Positions 1-9,724 of a stretch of DNA of 64,000 nt are shown here, one piece after another (positions within the stretch are counted from its first letter, which is position 1; every line of letters starts with the position of its first letter). Under the pieces are notes generated by a model. The model had not been told where the DNA came from. It did not search any database and saw only the letters and a list, made by a program, of their open reading frames with translations. The position numbers and the translations under genes were made by a program. Origin of the DNA: Candidatus Heimdallarchaeota archaeon (lineage in GTDB: Archaea; Asgardarchaeota; Heimdallarchaeia; Heimdallarchaeales; Kariarchaeaceae). Where the stretch lies: positions 1-64,000 of the forward strand of contig JADCLS010000016.1 of the NCBI GenBank assembly GCA_026702845.1. Reading direction: 5' to 3'.

Positions 1-74
1 TGTTATGCAATCGATAGCAATTGCATGAAAGAACATAAGTAATGTAATGATGTAAAATTTTGCAGTTACAGACA

Positions 75-317
75 TCAACAAAAAACTAGACAAAACCTGA
101 ATATAGAGAAGAAATCTTCAAAAATGAATTGTTATCTGGAAGAAGTAGGGGAATGTCACATGTAGTTGCATTCGTAAGTTTATTTGATAATCCTAGGATC
201 AGAGATCCCATGATTATGCCTTTTGGGATGTCATATAAACTGATTAAATTAATTGAATATCAAATGCCAACAGATGAATTATTAATTGAAAGGAAATTGA
301 GTAGATTTTCTATCTAG
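75..317 (+). other. Open frame without a clear start, possible gene remnant
   Basis: The frame is open from a stop near position 85 to 317 and reads like protein (about 75 residues with mixed charged and hydrophobic content). Its only start candidates are TTG or internal ATG codons. I do not recognise the product. Its stop overlaps the end of the convergent LRR gene by four bases. It may be a gene truncated by rearrangement at the island edge, or chance. Nothing else is visible in the first 300 bases. Confidence 0.2.
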
Positions 318-1648
318 TCTTCATCTTGCATCTGTTCATAATCTTGTAAAAACTTTTCAAGATCGATTTCCCTATTCATAATATCTGAAAAAGTAAATGG
401 ATCAGTAATTTCTTCCAAATATGAAAACGACAAGTGATTTTCTAACATCACTCTATCGAACTGCTCCAAGGGATTATTCTTAATGTTTAGTAATGATATA
501 TCTACATTCTCATCATAGAATTCCATAGGTAGCGTAGCAATTTTATTATCATTCAACTCCACTGAACAATCACTAATTATCTTAAGGATGTCAACCGGAA
601 CCTCATCAATTTGATTTCCGGTCAGAATTATCTCATAAAGAGAGTTACATTGTGCTAATTGGATGGGGAATTTGATTAATAAATTGTTACTGATGTTAAT
701 ATTTTCTAGACCAGAAATCATTATTGTCAATGGAAATTCTGCTATCATGTTATTAGATAAGGTTAATTGTTTTAGTTGTTTTAAATCTGAAAGCCAATCT
801 GGCACTTTAGAAATTGAATTGTTAGATAGATTCAAACCCTCTAATAAATGAAGGTTTCTGATAAATTGAGGAAAAGCTTTTAATGCACAATTCTTCAATC
901 TAAGATAATCTAATGAAGGAAAAGATAATTCAAGATCAAAATTTATATCTTCAAGAATGAGGAGACCTATCTTTTTTAGATTTGATATACCTTCATTTAG
1001 CTGTTTTATACGATTTCCACTTAATTCTAAATGAATTAAATTAAACAAATTATAAAAATCGTCTGGAAGGTATTGAACAAATGTATTTTCCAAGACGAAA
1101 ACGTCAAGATCAATACATAAACTTATCGAGGAGGGTATTGACCTAAGAGGACAATTCCTAATTGAAAGACCTAACAATTTAGAGTTAAATAATCTTGCTG
1201 ATAAAGTAGAAATGTCAGTTGTATCAATTCCAAGATATTCTAACTTTTTGAAACCTCTTCTAATAGAAGTTATGGGTGTATTTGATATATCTAGTATTTC
1301 AAGATTTTCGATTTCATATATTGAATCAGGTAATTCAGTCAAAGAGGATTGATTAATTTCTAATATCCTTAATCTTGTCAATTTATTAAATGGGAAATTG
1401 GCTAAATCGTACTTGTAATTATTAAATCTGATCTTTTCAGGTTGGATTGCTAACATTGCTCCTATAGGGAGAATAGGTGAAGTGTAATCCTCGTCAAAAA
1501 TGAATTCGTTATCCTCAAGTAGCCAGAAGCCACCCTTATAATAAACCTCATTTCTTTTCTCCCTTAAATTATATGAAAAAATATCCCTGGCTTCAAGATT
1601 TATACCAATCAATTTTAATTCTGTAGAGATAATATCCTCATAATTCAT
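314..1648 (-). CDS. Leucine-rich repeat protein
   Basis: This 444-residue protein has no signal peptide or membrane segment, so it is probably a cytoplasmic binding scaffold. Leucine-rich repeats of about 23 residues (L..L.LS.N.I..LP type) run from about residue 90 to 410. The N-terminal ~85 residues are not LRR and begin with an ELKLIGI motif. Similar motifs occur at the N-termini of the LRR proteins at 4723 and 50786, so the three form a paralogous family. The start is an ATG. The family fold is clear, but the ligand and pathway cannot be read from the sequence. Confidence 0.85.
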   Translation of the reverse strand: MNYEDIISTELKLIGINLEARDIFSYNLREKRNEVYYKGGFWLLEDNEFIFDEDYTSPILPIGAMLAIQPEKIRFNNYKYDLANFPFNKLTRLRILEINQSSLTELPDSIYEIENLEILDISNTPITSIRRGFKKLEYLGIDTTDISTLSARLFNSKLLGLSIRNCPLRSIPSSISLCIDLDVFVLENTFVQYLPDDFYNLFNLIHLELSGNRIKQLNEGISNLKKIGLLILEDINFDLELSFPSLDYLRLKNCALKAFPQFIRNLHLLEGLNLSNNSISKVPDWLSDLKQLKQLTLSNNMIAEFPLTIMISGLENINISNNLLIKFPIQLAQCNSLYEIILTGNQIDEVPVDILKIISDCSVELNDNKIATLPMEFYDENVDISLLNIKNNPLEQFDRVMLENHLSFSYLEEITDPFTFSDIMNREIDLEKFLQDYEQMQDED

Positions 1649-1673
1649 TAAAATTTATTCTCTCTTCAAGTAT

Positions 1674-2130
1674 TTAACATTTTTTAATCAAACAATGGTA
1701 GGGATTATGATTTCCAATATAATCATGAAAGAAAACTTTAATCTGTGTTTTTTCATCTTTCTTGACCTGTTCAAGAACAGTTTGTGCTCTGTAGAGGTGC
1801 GTTCCATAGATTAATAATCTGACAAAGTCAAGCCTCATAGGTGTGATATCTTCTATTTTAATTATTCTTTCATAAACCTCGATTGTTTCCTCAATTTTTT
1901 CCAGATTGAGAAAGCATATCTGTTATAATTTTCAGTAAATATGGATTCTCAGTATCTTTTTGGATAGCTTGATTGATATACATACATTCATCCCCTTCAT
2001 CGACTAGCAATGATTGTAAGCTCAAGCAAATAGGTCCATCAGGATCCTTTTCAATCATTTCTTTTAGGGTATTTGGAATAGGTTTTTGTTTTAACTTCTT
2101 ATCATTGCCTAATTGATCCAGAAAATCCAT
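1674..2130 (-). pseudogene. Small TPR-like protein split by a frameshift in an A-run
   Basis: An ATG at 2130 opens 79 codons that end at 1891. Removing one base in the run of six A (T on +, 1895-1900) lets the frame continue for about 72 codons to a stop at 1674. The joined product is about 150 residues. It reads smoothly across the junction as a TPR-type helix pair (SQSGKIEETIEVYERIIKI). This is a recent frameshift, a sequencing error in the homopolymer, or programmed slippage. The function is unknown. Confidence 0.5.
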
Positions 2131-3028
2131 TACTACAGCAACTCATTATCCCTAAGTTGTAAGGTTCACTTATAATTATTACGAGATATATATTTTATTG
2201 AAATAATTAGATGGTTTCAATTTGATAGTGATAGCCTAGCATGTTTATGAACTAAATTCGTATTGGGTAAATTTAATTCTTTAATTCCCATTATTCTACT
2301 CAACCTGATAAACTAGTAATAAGTTCAACTATTTAAGTTCACCATTACTGACAATAATTTGCCTCTCTGAAGCGTGAGAATTAAACAGAATCGATTTCCA
2401 ATCGAATCAAAAATCCCTCGAATTCTCAATCATCAACCACCATCGGGCCCGTATCCGAGTCACGTTCGATAATTCCCTAAAATCGCCTCTCGTACAATTG
2501 TGTGCAATCCTCACGCGATTTTATCATAGTCGTGTATGCTAACTCAAAGGTTATATTCGCGAGAGGGTGATGATAGTATGTCGCTCTGTGAGTGTCTGAA
2601 AACCACGGTTTTCGACAGGGAGTGATTTGTGTAACTTTACTGTTTCACAACTACACTGTTAAATAGAACAACTTCTATCAACAGTTTGCACGATCGGAAT
2701 ACACCCCCAGCATTTCACTGGGACTATTTCCTAAGGCGAGGATCACAGCTGTGTGAGCGATCGGAAACCATTCATAACAATCCACGGATTGACCTGAATG
2801 TTTTAAATTCACATACCAACAAACTCCTACAATTGGAAATGTAAGGTGTACTTTTAGGAAGTATAAATTATGTATTCAAATTGTTGTTAGCAAAAGCAAA
2901 ATGTATTTGTAAAGAGAAATACCAATTATGTTTTAAATTAAGTAAAAAGCGATAATAGTACTTGTAATCGGCAATATCAAAATAGATGATATAAAACGTG
3001 GGTCTATGTTTACGACCCGTTCAAACGT
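2131..3028 (+). other. Gene-free 16S upstream region with a GC-rich structured island
   Basis: No convincing protein gene lies here. From about 2440 to 2800 the base composition is clearly more GC-rich than the surroundings, and strong hairpins are visible: 2593-2617 (TGTC...GACA around GAAAACC/GGTTTTC), 2655-2685 (ACTGTT/AACAGT and ATAGA/TCTAT) and 2706-2722 (CCCAG/CTGGG). In an AT-rich archaeon this pattern usually marks a structured RNA. I searched by eye for RNase P, SRP, 5S and tRNA signatures and found none convincing. It may be a long rRNA leader or an independent ncRNA. Confidence 0.4.
2874..2884 (+). promoter_or_regulatory. Candidate TATA box of the 16S rRNA gene
   Basis: The sequence AGTATAAATTA fits an archaeal TATA box in an AT-rich stretch upstream of the 16S gene. 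It would start transcription near 2900 and give a precursor leader of about 130 nt. A further hairpin just before the gene (about 2993-3030, AAACGT/ACGTTT enclosing GGGTC/GACCC) could take part in 5' processing. Both assignments are by eye. Confidence 0.3.
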
Positions 3029-4494
3029 TTCATACTGGTTGATGCTGCCAGTGCAGGCCTCTATCGGTTTTGTGTAAGTCATGTTAGTGGATGCACTTCG
3101 TGTGCATTGCGAAAAGCTCAGGAATAGTCGTTAACCTGCCCTATGGACCGGAATAATCACGAGAAATTGTGGCTAATACCGGATAGCTGTGGGTGCCTGG
3201 AATGGTCCAACAGTTAAAGATTCGTCGCCTTAGGATGGGACTGCTTCGAATTATGCTTGTAAGTGAGGTAACGGCTCACTTAGGCTATGATTCGTACCGG
3301 CATTGAAAGATGTGGCCGGGAGATGGGCACTGAGACAAGGGCCCAGCCGCTACGGCGTCCAGCAGACGAGGATACTACACAATACACGCCAGTGTGATGT
3401 GGCGAAACCGAGTGGTTCCTTCACAGGGACCTGTTGACCAGTGTAAACAGCTGGTTGAGGAAGCAGAGGGCAAGGATGGTGCCAGCAGCCGCGGTAAAAC
3501 CATCTCTGCAAGGGGACTGCAGATACTAGGCTTAAAGCGTGCGCAGCCGGACGCAGTAGTCTTCGATTAAATTTGGCCGCTCAACGGTCAGTCTGTTGGA
3601 GAAACCATGTGTCTTGGGATAGGAAGAGGAATTCGGTACTCGCAGGGGAGCGGTGAAATGTTTAGATCCTGCGGGGACCATCTGTGGCGAAGGCGGAATT
3701 CTGGAACTACTCTGACGGTCATGCACGAAACCCAGGGGCGCAAAACGGATTAGATACCCGTGTAGTCCTGGGTGTAAACGATGCCGACTAAGTGTCGCCC
3801 GACTGATCGGGCGGTGCTGTAGGGAAACCATTAAGTCGGCCGCCTGGGGATTACGGTCGCAAGGCTGAAACTTAAAGCAATTGGCGGGGCTCTACCGGAA
3901 TGCGTGATGCTTGCGGCTTAATTGGATTCAACGCCGGAAATCTTACCTCGATCGTTCCTACCCATGATCCTCAACTTGATGAGTTTAGGTGAAGTTTGAA
4001 CTGGTGGTGCATGGCCCATTTAAGTTCGTGGCTTGAGCTGTCCACTTAATTGTGGTAACGAGCGCGACCTATGTCGTCAATTGCCAGCGATGCAGTAATG
4101 CAGATCGGGCACAATGACGAGATCGCCGCTGTTGAAGCGGATGAAAGTATAGTCCAGATGAGGTCTGTATGCCCTTTATATCGAGGGCCGCACGCGAGCA
4201 GCAATGGGTGGGACAATGCGATGCTACGTCGAGAGACGACGCTAACCGCTAAACCCACTCTCAGTCAGGATCGGGGCTTGTAAGCAGCCCCGTGAATATG
4301 GAATGCATAGTAGGGGCGTTTCATTACGACGTCCCGAATACCCCTATGGAGCTTGTACACACCGCCCGTCGCTTGATCCGAGTTGGGCGTGGTTGAGGTC
4401 GGGGTCTAACGGCCCTGCACGATACTCCGTTCAGTGAGGCGCAAGAAGTCGTAACAAGGTGTCCGTACCTGAAGGTGCGGACGGATCACCTCCT
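3029..4494 (+). rRNA. rrs: 16S ribosomal RNA
   Basis: This is a complete archaeal small-subunit rRNA of about 1,466 nt. Landmarks run in order: the 5' end with ACTGGTTGATGCTGCCAG (3033-3050), GTGCCAGCAGCCGCGGTAA (3479-3497), the archaeal-type ACTTAAAGCAATTGGCGGGG region (about 3870), ACACACCGCCCGTCGC (4356-4371), GTAACAAGGT, and the 3' anti-Shine-Dalgarno GGATCACCTCCT (4483-4494). No 23S, tRNA or 5S gene follows. A hairpin and a terminator-like structure come within 150 bases and then a protein gene, so the gene is transcribed alone. Pieces of its 3' end are scattered through the next 36 kb. Confidence 0.97.
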
Positions 4495-4644
4495 AAGTTA
4501 GGGATGAGGGGACTTTCGAGTCCCCTCGTCAAATCCCTCCTTTCATGAGCTCTGTGCTTTGTATAGTGTACGTAAGTTGGTTTACCTTACACCAAAAAAT
4601 GTTTGAGTTTGTTGTGAAGCCCTGAAAGGGCTTTTTTTATGCGC
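4495..4644 (+). repeat. 16S 3' spacer element, parent copy
   Basis: This is the in-place version of the element repeated through the island. Three hairpins can be drawn. H1 is GGGAT (4501-4505) pairing with ATCCC (4533-4537), enclosing GGGGACT-TTCG-AGTCCCC. H2 is GTGTA...TACAC at about 4568-4592. H3 is AGCCC-TGAA-GGGCT followed by a T-run. The conserved stretches between them are TTTCATGAGCTCTGTGCTT and ACACCAAAAAATGT. Dispersed copies keep this order. Confidence 0.85.
4618..4638 (+). terminator. Terminator-like hairpin after 16S rRNA
   Basis: The stem AGCCC/GGGCT with a short loop is followed directly by seven T residues. It ends the 16S transcription unit 140 bases after the mature 3' end. 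The same hairpin plus T-run closes most of the dispersed copies. Confidence 0.7.
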
Positions 4645-4722
4645 TTTGAATAATGGAAAATAATTCTTTAGACTCAAAATAAATGCATAATATTAAATAT
4701 AATCAATTCGAATAAATATACA

Positions 4723-6129
4723 GTGGACAAAGTAGATCTTATTGAGTATGAACTTAAGCTACTGGGAATTCCATATAACCCGAGATCCCTATTCGATGAT
4801 GAAGACTCAGTGTTTTACATACGTGGCAACTATAAATCAGATGTCTTGCCATTAGGGTCTATGAAATCAATTGGGATACGCGATCTTTATATTTATGACA
4901 GAGCAAACATTCCTTTTATGTCGTTTTCTGAATTTGATCAATTAACCTCAATCACTATTACAAATTGTACATTTACAGAAATCCCTCCTGAATTATTTGA
5001 TACTCCTAACTTGCAGAAATTAGTGATTAAAAACACTAATTTAACTCATTTACCTGAATATGTAACAGTAAAGAGTAATCAGTTTCATACACTTAGTATC
5101 AAAGGAACATCTATTAAGATATTACCAGATTGGATATTCAAGATCAAGGAATTGACAGAGATTTCATTAATTTCTAATAATATTGAAACAATATCAACAG
5201 AGATAATTAATTTGAAAAAATTAACAAAGCTTTGGTTAATGGGAAATCCTATAAAATATATTCCTGAATTGCCATCCTCTATTACTGAGCTTGTTTTAGG
5301 GGATACATCAGAGGAGTTTCCACATATTCGTAATTTGCAGTCATTAGAATATTTAGATCTGTCCAATGGCGAATTAACTTCACTCCCAGATTGGATAAGT
5401 GAATTATCTAATTTAAAACAGTTAGATTGTAATGATAACAAATTGATAAAGTTACCTGAATTACCTCCAAGTTTGGAAACCCTCAATCTCGATGATAATA
5501 AGCTGAAAAAAATCGAACTAAATCAATTACCAAATCTACAAAAATTACTTCTATCAGACAATAATATAGAAGAGATTTCAGATTTCTCTTCATTGGTGAG
5601 TTTAAAGAAGTTGGACCTTTCTAATAATAAGATAAAAATACTTCCTGATTTCTCTGCAATGGCAAATCTTGAGGAATTGAATTTATCTTGTAACAAAATC
5701 AAGGTTCTACCCATCCTATCTTCGCAAGTAAAATTGTGGGATTTAAATCTTTCAAATAATCAAATAAAAATGGTTCCAGAAGTAACACAGCTAAAGAGTT
5801 TGATGAATCTCAACTTAGAAAATAATCAAATAACAGAATTACCTAAAGGAATTACCAAGCTTCCAAAAATATACAATATCAATGTAAAAAATAATCAAGT
5901 TAGTTGCTTACCTCCTCCTGAGGAGTGGTTTCCGGAAATTGCAGTTGAGATTAATGCCGAGAAAAATAAACTCATGGACTATGAAAACAAGATATATTTT
6001 ACCTATAGGTTTGTAGTTTCTTGGAATGATAATCCTGTACAATTCCTAAGAGAAATCGAATTCAAGGGAGAGATGCGCAGTTCGTTAGTTAATTTATATA
6101 ATGATGAATCTTTGATGTATGATGGTTGA
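4723..6129 (+). CDS. Leucine-rich repeat protein
   Basis: This 468-residue LRR protein starts at a GTG 85 bases after the 16S terminator. The N-terminal ~60 residues carry an ELKLLGI motif, as in the LRR protein at 314-1648. About 15 repeats of the L..L.LS.N.I..LP type follow up to residue ~420, and then a short non-LRR tail. There is no signal peptide or membrane segment, so it is probably cytoplasmic. LRR arrays of this kind bind other proteins, and the partner cannot be inferred here. Confidence 0.85.
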   Translation: MDKVDLIEYELKLLGIPYNPRSLFDDEDSVFYIRGNYKSDVLPLGSMKSIGIRDLYIYDRANIPFMSFSEFDQLTSITITNCTFTEIPPELFDTPNLQKLVIKNTNLTHLPEYVTVKSNQFHTLSIKGTSIKILPDWIFKIKELTEISLISNNIETISTEIINLKKLTKLWLMGNPIKYIPELPSSITELVLGDTSEEFPHIRNLQSLEYLDLSNGELTSLPDWISELSNLKQLDCNDNKLIKLPELPPSLETLNLDDNKLKKIELNQLPNLQKLLLSDNNIEEISDFSSLVSLKKLDLSNNKIKILPDFSAMANLEELNLSCNKIKVLPILSSQVKLWDLNLSNNQIKMVPEVTQLKSLMNLNLENNQITELPKGITKLPKIYNINVKNNQVSCLPPPEEWFPEIAVEINAEKNKLMDYENKIYFTYRFVVSWNDNPVQFLREIEFKGEMRSSLVNLYNDESLMYDG

Positions 6130-6148
6130 TTTGCATCAAAATGGCGTT

Positions 6149-6234
6149 CCTCTGATGCTCCAATAGTTCAATTAAATATTCTGATTCAACCAATCCGTTT
6201 ATCTATGGTTTATTCTAATCCTCTGATGCTCCAA
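6149..6234 (+). repeat. Short direct repeat
   Basis: The 16-base sequence CCTCTGATGCTCCAAT occurs at about 6149 and again at about 6219. The two copies bracket the 3' end of the membrane protein gene on the minus strand. This may be a small duplication scar. Confidence 0.5.
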
Positions 6235-6670
6235 TCCTTTTTTCATTTAGCCTGATCCAAATTAGATTGCTTGTCCCAATCCCTAAATAACCAAATATCG
6301 AATAAAATTTCCAGACCATCTCGAACATTTTAATATCGAAAGAATAATACCACTGGATGAGATCATTCACCCTCATCATATTTTCAATTATAAAAGGATA
6401 ATAAATAAGCAGGAATAAGCCCAATATAACCCCACCTATACTCTTCCTTTCATTTCTCTCCCCAGCAATCATTAATATTAGTAATCCCAGGATAATTATA
6501 TTGATCACAGGTAAATAATCAATGGTAGAATATTGTCCATTGGTCACTCTAATAAAGAGTAATGAAATACTCACAGCTTTTCCCCTATATATCAAAGAAT
6601 TAGGAATGAGTAGTGTAACCAACATTAGAATGTGAATGATCCTATCGGTTTGTACTATCCATTCCTTCAT
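6215..6670 (-). CDS. Small multi-spanning membrane protein, unknown
   Basis: This 151-residue protein has about four hydrophobic segments (near residues 12-35, 52-68, 78-98 and 118-140) joined by short polar loops. The first ~30 residues look like an uncleaved membrane anchor. I recognise no family. It is convergent with the LRR gene at 4723 and stands alone. The start is an ATG at 6670. Confidence 0.55.
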   Translation of the reverse strand: MKEWIVQTDRIIHILMLVTLLIPNSLIYRGKAVSISLLFIRVTNGQYSTIDYLPVINIIILGLLILMIAGERNERKSIGGVILGLFLLIYYPFIIENMMRVNDLIQWYYSFDIKMFEMVWKFYSIFGYLGIGTSNLIWIRLNEKRIGASED

Positions 6671-7003
6671 ATCTATTCAGCCTGAGATAAAGTTAAGAAC
6701 CCACCTATTTTTAAATGGGCCCATTTCTCTTGTAATTATAATCTTCTCGCATCTCTATTCCTTTTTTCATTGGAATTGGTTTGCCTAGATATAAACTTAT
6801 TTCAACTAGAATTTTAACTAGATTAATGATTAAAAATTACTGGGCCTTAGTACTAGTTTTATTTAAATACTGTTCTCACGCTTTTTTCTGCGTATCCTCA
6901 GTTTCACATTGGATACTCCTTCAGTTCGAAATAAACAATTATTATACCTTATTTCATTTTTGTCACTATCGATAATCATATATATATATATGGTCTCATA
7001 ATT
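6671..7003. other. Intergenic region with a TATA-like stretch
   Basis: No gene is supported here. A TA-rich stretch (ATATATATATATGG, about 6979-6992) lies 12-25 bases before the ATG at 7004 and could be the TATA element of the next gene, giving a leaderless transcript. Confidence 0.3.
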
Positions 7004-7276
7004 ATGAAAAGAATGGGTTTTGCCATTATATTAATTTCGTGTATGATATTCCCAGTAAAAGGGACAAATTTTACACTAATTGATAATAATGAATCTATAG
7101 CAGATGGAACTCCTGGAAGGAGTGCAAATTTGAATTCTTTGTTGGATTGTACTGATTCAGGATGGGGATATGTTGATTTATTCTACTCATACTATAATGG
7201 ATTTGATAAAGGAGTGGAGCTATACAGTCCTCCAACAACCCCATCTTGTCCCCCACCACCATTATTGTGTGATTAA
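7004..7276 (+). CDS. Small secreted Cys-containing protein, unknown
   Basis: This 90-residue product has a signal peptide (KR, then a hydrophobic core, cleavage near residue 20). The short mature part carries three cysteines after the signal, the last two in a Pro-rich end (SCPPPPLLCD). It resembles the small peptides of the TPR modules only in being short, exported and Cys-ended. The sequence is unrelated and no TPR gene adjoins it. The membrane-anchored protein starts 10 bases later, so the two are likely co-transcribed. Confidence 0.5.
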   Translation: MKRMGFAIILISCMIFPVKGTNFTLIDNNESIADGTPGRSANLNSLLDCTDSGWGYVDLFYSYYNGFDKGVELYSPPTTPSCPPPPLLCD

Positions 7277-7286
7277 AGGTGAGATT

Positions 7287-7910
7287 ATGCAAAGTATAAG
7301 AAATATTCGATTAATTATTGTGATAGTATTATTTGCTTTTATCTTTTTGACAGAAGCTCAGATAGTAAACAAAACCAGCTTTGATCAAGAAATTATCTTT
7401 GATGGGCCTGGAATGAAAGTATACAATTTCAACATCTCTGATGAATTCAGAAATGAGTACATTAATAAAAGTCAAAGAATAACTGTATCTGAAGATTTTG
7501 AACAGGTCAGGGAAGATTATATTTGGCTAGTATTCACTGAAAATGAATCATTAGAACTTGAATCATTATTTGATGCTGAAACAGTAGATGATCACCATGA
7601 CGATTCAGAGTATCAAGTTTCCTACATTATTGATAACTTCATTGAAATTGATCACTACATCAGTTTCCAACAAAACTTGCTGGGGGATGAAGACATTAAT
7701 GCTTTCAGGTTTTTTATCTTTTATAATCGAACTGAAGATATATCTTTCCATATGACAATTACCTCGTCACAATATGATGTGGGATATAATTATCCTGGAA
7801 TTGTTTCAACTGATTCATTATCTAATAAATTATTAATATGGATACCGCTTGGATTTATTATCACTAAATTAGTTCTATTCAAGAAAAATTACCTTTTAAA
7901 GAAAAAATAA
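7287..7910 (+). CDS. Secreted, membrane-anchored protein, unknown
   Basis: The ATG at 7287 follows a GGTGAG ribosome-binding site and opens 207 codons. A signal peptide (about residues 1-27) leads into an acidic, Asn/Asp-rich extracellular domain. A C-terminal hydrophobic segment (about residues 182-198) follows, with a Lys-rich cytoplasmic end. It probably forms an operon with the small secreted protein just upstream. I do not recognise the extracellular domain. The layout resembles the protein at 36795, but without sequence similarity that I can align by eye. Confidence 0.6.
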   Translation: MQSIRNIRLIIVIVLFAFIFLTEAQIVNKTSFDQEIIFDGPGMKVYNFNISDEFRNEYINKSQRITVSEDFEQVREDYIWLVFTENESLELESLFDAETVDDHHDDSEYQVSYIIDNFIEIDHYISFQQNLLGDEDINAFRFFIFYNRTEDISFHMTITSSQYDVGYNYPGIVSTDSLSNKLLIWIPLGFIITKLVLFKKNYLLKKK

Positions 7911-8015
7911 CTCCCTATACGATAAAAATTTTTGGAATAATCAACCTCTGAATTTACCATAATTTATGTTATGAAGCATTTCCGAAAATTAATCAGTGAT
8001 ACATTGAGCCGTTAT

Positions 8016-8125
8016 CGGACGGATCACCTCCTAAGTTAGGGATGAGGGGGTTTCTGCTCCCTTTTCAAATCCCTTCCTTTCATGAGCTCTGTGTTTTATC
8101 AAAGTGTATATTAGTTGTATTCTAA
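8016..8125 (+). repeat. 16S-tail element, copy 1 (3'-truncated)
   Basis: It begins with the last bases of 16S (CGGACGGATCACCTCC) and matches the parent spacer through hairpin 1 and TTTCATGAGCTCTGTG, then diverges. Hairpin 3 is lost. It sits 65 bases before the ATG of the gene at 8190. Confidence 0.85.
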
Positions 8126-8189
8126 TTTGTCACTCACCTAAAAACACTAAATATATTTTAAATCTTATTCAAAATCAATTAGAGTTACC

Positions 8190-9305
8190 ATGGCCAAAAG
8201 AAGGAGATTAAAAGAAAGAATAAATCAAGGAAATGGACAGTCTACTGAAGTTCCAGAGATAGTATATGAGACAGTAATTGAAATTTCAAAACCATTAATA
8301 CAATTAGCATTTTCTGAGTATCAGGAATTGAATAATAATGCTGATAAATTATTTTCTTCAGAGGAATTCTATGATTACATTATCAGAATTGGTAAGTTTA
8401 AACAGTGTTTTTTGGGTATATTAGATCTATTACAAAAAATAAGTGCAACATTAAATCAATGCAATAACGATGCAATAAATCAATTAAAAAATAATTTAAT
8501 TGTAAGTCCTTTTAATGTCGATATTAATCAGATTTTTCAAGATTTAATGGAAGAACCAGAATTTGAACAATGGGAATCAATTTACAAAGGAATAAATGAA
8601 TTATATCAGAAAATAAAAATGTCAAATAAATTCAGAGAACTGCATGATCAAATTCAGTCTAATCTACTCAATCAACTTCAACATGATATCCCTAAATATT
8701 CTGAACTAACAAATTTATCTAGGCCTGAGATGGTTGATGTTGAAAAGGCTGGAAAGGTGATCATCGATTACATTGTCACAAATAAAAAAATTAGTAATTT
8801 GATTTCTTATGCTGATTCTATTAGTACAGCTAATCCTAGACGAAATCAGCCAACTCAAACTCTTATTATGTCAGGGTTTTCAAATGCAAATTTTAATTTA
8901 CAAGAATTAAATCTAAACTCTATGTTGTCTCAAGCCAAGAATTTAGAAAAATCTGTGGAATTAGGTAAATATATTCAAAATGATTGGAAATCTTATGCTG
9001 CTGAAACAATACCTAAACTCAAACCATTGTACGAATTATATGAGACTGAGCAGTCATTATTGAAAACACTTGCAAAATTTGACCCTGAATTTCAAGTTTT
9101 CCTACCTAGATTATCTGAAATTATCAATAAAGATCAAGAATTCACTGAAAGAGCTTTAAAATTCACTTTATCAAAATACCCTGAGTTAGGTACATACAAT
9201 GAATTAGCACAAGTATTCAAACCCGTAGATTCAATTATGAATCAGATTGATGAGCTTCTCAATAAGTATTATGATAATGAGAAACAAAAAAGTGGGAAGA
9301 TATGA
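8190..9305 (+). CDS. Helical protein of unknown function
   Basis: This 371-residue protein has a very basic N-terminus (MAKRRRLKER). The rest is strongly helical, Gln/Asn/Leu-rich and free of membrane segments, and may be helical-bundle or coiled-coil-like. I recognise no motif. It begins just downstream of a 16S-tail repeat, which probably sits in its 5' region. The next feature downstream, 24 bases on, is a radical SAM remnant with very different base composition. Confidence 0.55.
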   Translation: MAKRRRLKERINQGNGQSTEVPEIVYETVIEISKPLIQLAFSEYQELNNNADKLFSSEEFYDYIIRIGKFKQCFLGILDLLQKISATLNQCNNDAINQLKNNLIVSPFNVDINQIFQDLMEEPEFEQWESIYKGINELYQKIKMSNKFRELHDQIQSNLLNQLQHDIPKYSELTNLSRPEMVDVEKAGKVIIDYIVTNKKISNLISYADSISTANPRRNQPTQTLIMSGFSNANFNLQELNLNSMLSQAKNLEKSVELGKYIQNDWKSYAAETIPKLKPLYELYETEQSLLKTLAKFDPEFQVFLPRLSEIINKDQEFTERALKFTLSKYPELGTYNELAQVFKPVDSIMNQIDELLNKYYDNEKQKSGKI

Positions 9306-9329
9306 TTCTAATCAATTTGAAATATACAC

Positions 9330-9724
9330 GTGATAGATAATATTACAGGATCAATAGATATTAGTAATAAATTCGGCATACAAAGCTTGGATCCACAGGT
9401 TCAACGTCGGATCAGACGCAGGAATAACAGGCAGAAAACTGCTTCTGTACTTGGCAAACTAAAGGAGAGGGAGATCAAATTTGAATGCCATCTCATCTAT
9501 GGTCTTCCAAGGCAGACCCTGACCTCCTTCCAGCAGGATCATGCCTTTCTCAAGCAATATACCGATACTGTCAAGCAATTCCCACTGGTGAGATTACTGG
9601 GAACAGCACTGGATCAGCAGGTCCAGGATGAGATACGCTTCTCCAACCTCTTCCCCAAAGAGGTGATAGAGACACAGTGGATGGATAGGGAGACTATCCT
9701 ACAAATAAAACAGGAGGTGAACTA
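9330..9724 (+). pseudogene. 3' fragment of a radical SAM protein gene
   Basis: The frame encodes the C-terminal part of a radical SAM enzyme of the B12-binding/Elp3-like class. GIQSLDPQVQRRIRR and HLIYGLPRQT are the typical strand motifs of the second half of the barrel. The CxxxCxxC cluster and N-terminal half are absent. The GTG at 9330 is only the first available start. The stop overlaps the next ATG (TAATG), and AGGAGGTGA is a strong ribosome-binding site for the following SMP gene. Base composition is more GC-rich than neighbouring genes. Shorter remnants of the same gene recur at 24304, 26549 and 34441. Confidence 0.7.

Noticed and set aside
2485..2500. CCTCTCGTAC, the complement of the 23S sarcin-ricin loop GTACGAGAGG
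   Set aside because: A ten-base match only. Neighbouring sequence on either strand does not continue to match 23S, so it is treated as chance.
2445..2515. tRNA-like start GGGCCCGTA with GTTCGATA nearby
   Set aside because: The D-arm consensus is missing and no cloverleaf with a paired acceptor or T-stem can be drawn.
3532..4283. Open frames within the 16S gene on both strands
   Set aside because: They overlap conserved rRNA sequence and arise because rRNA has few stop codons.
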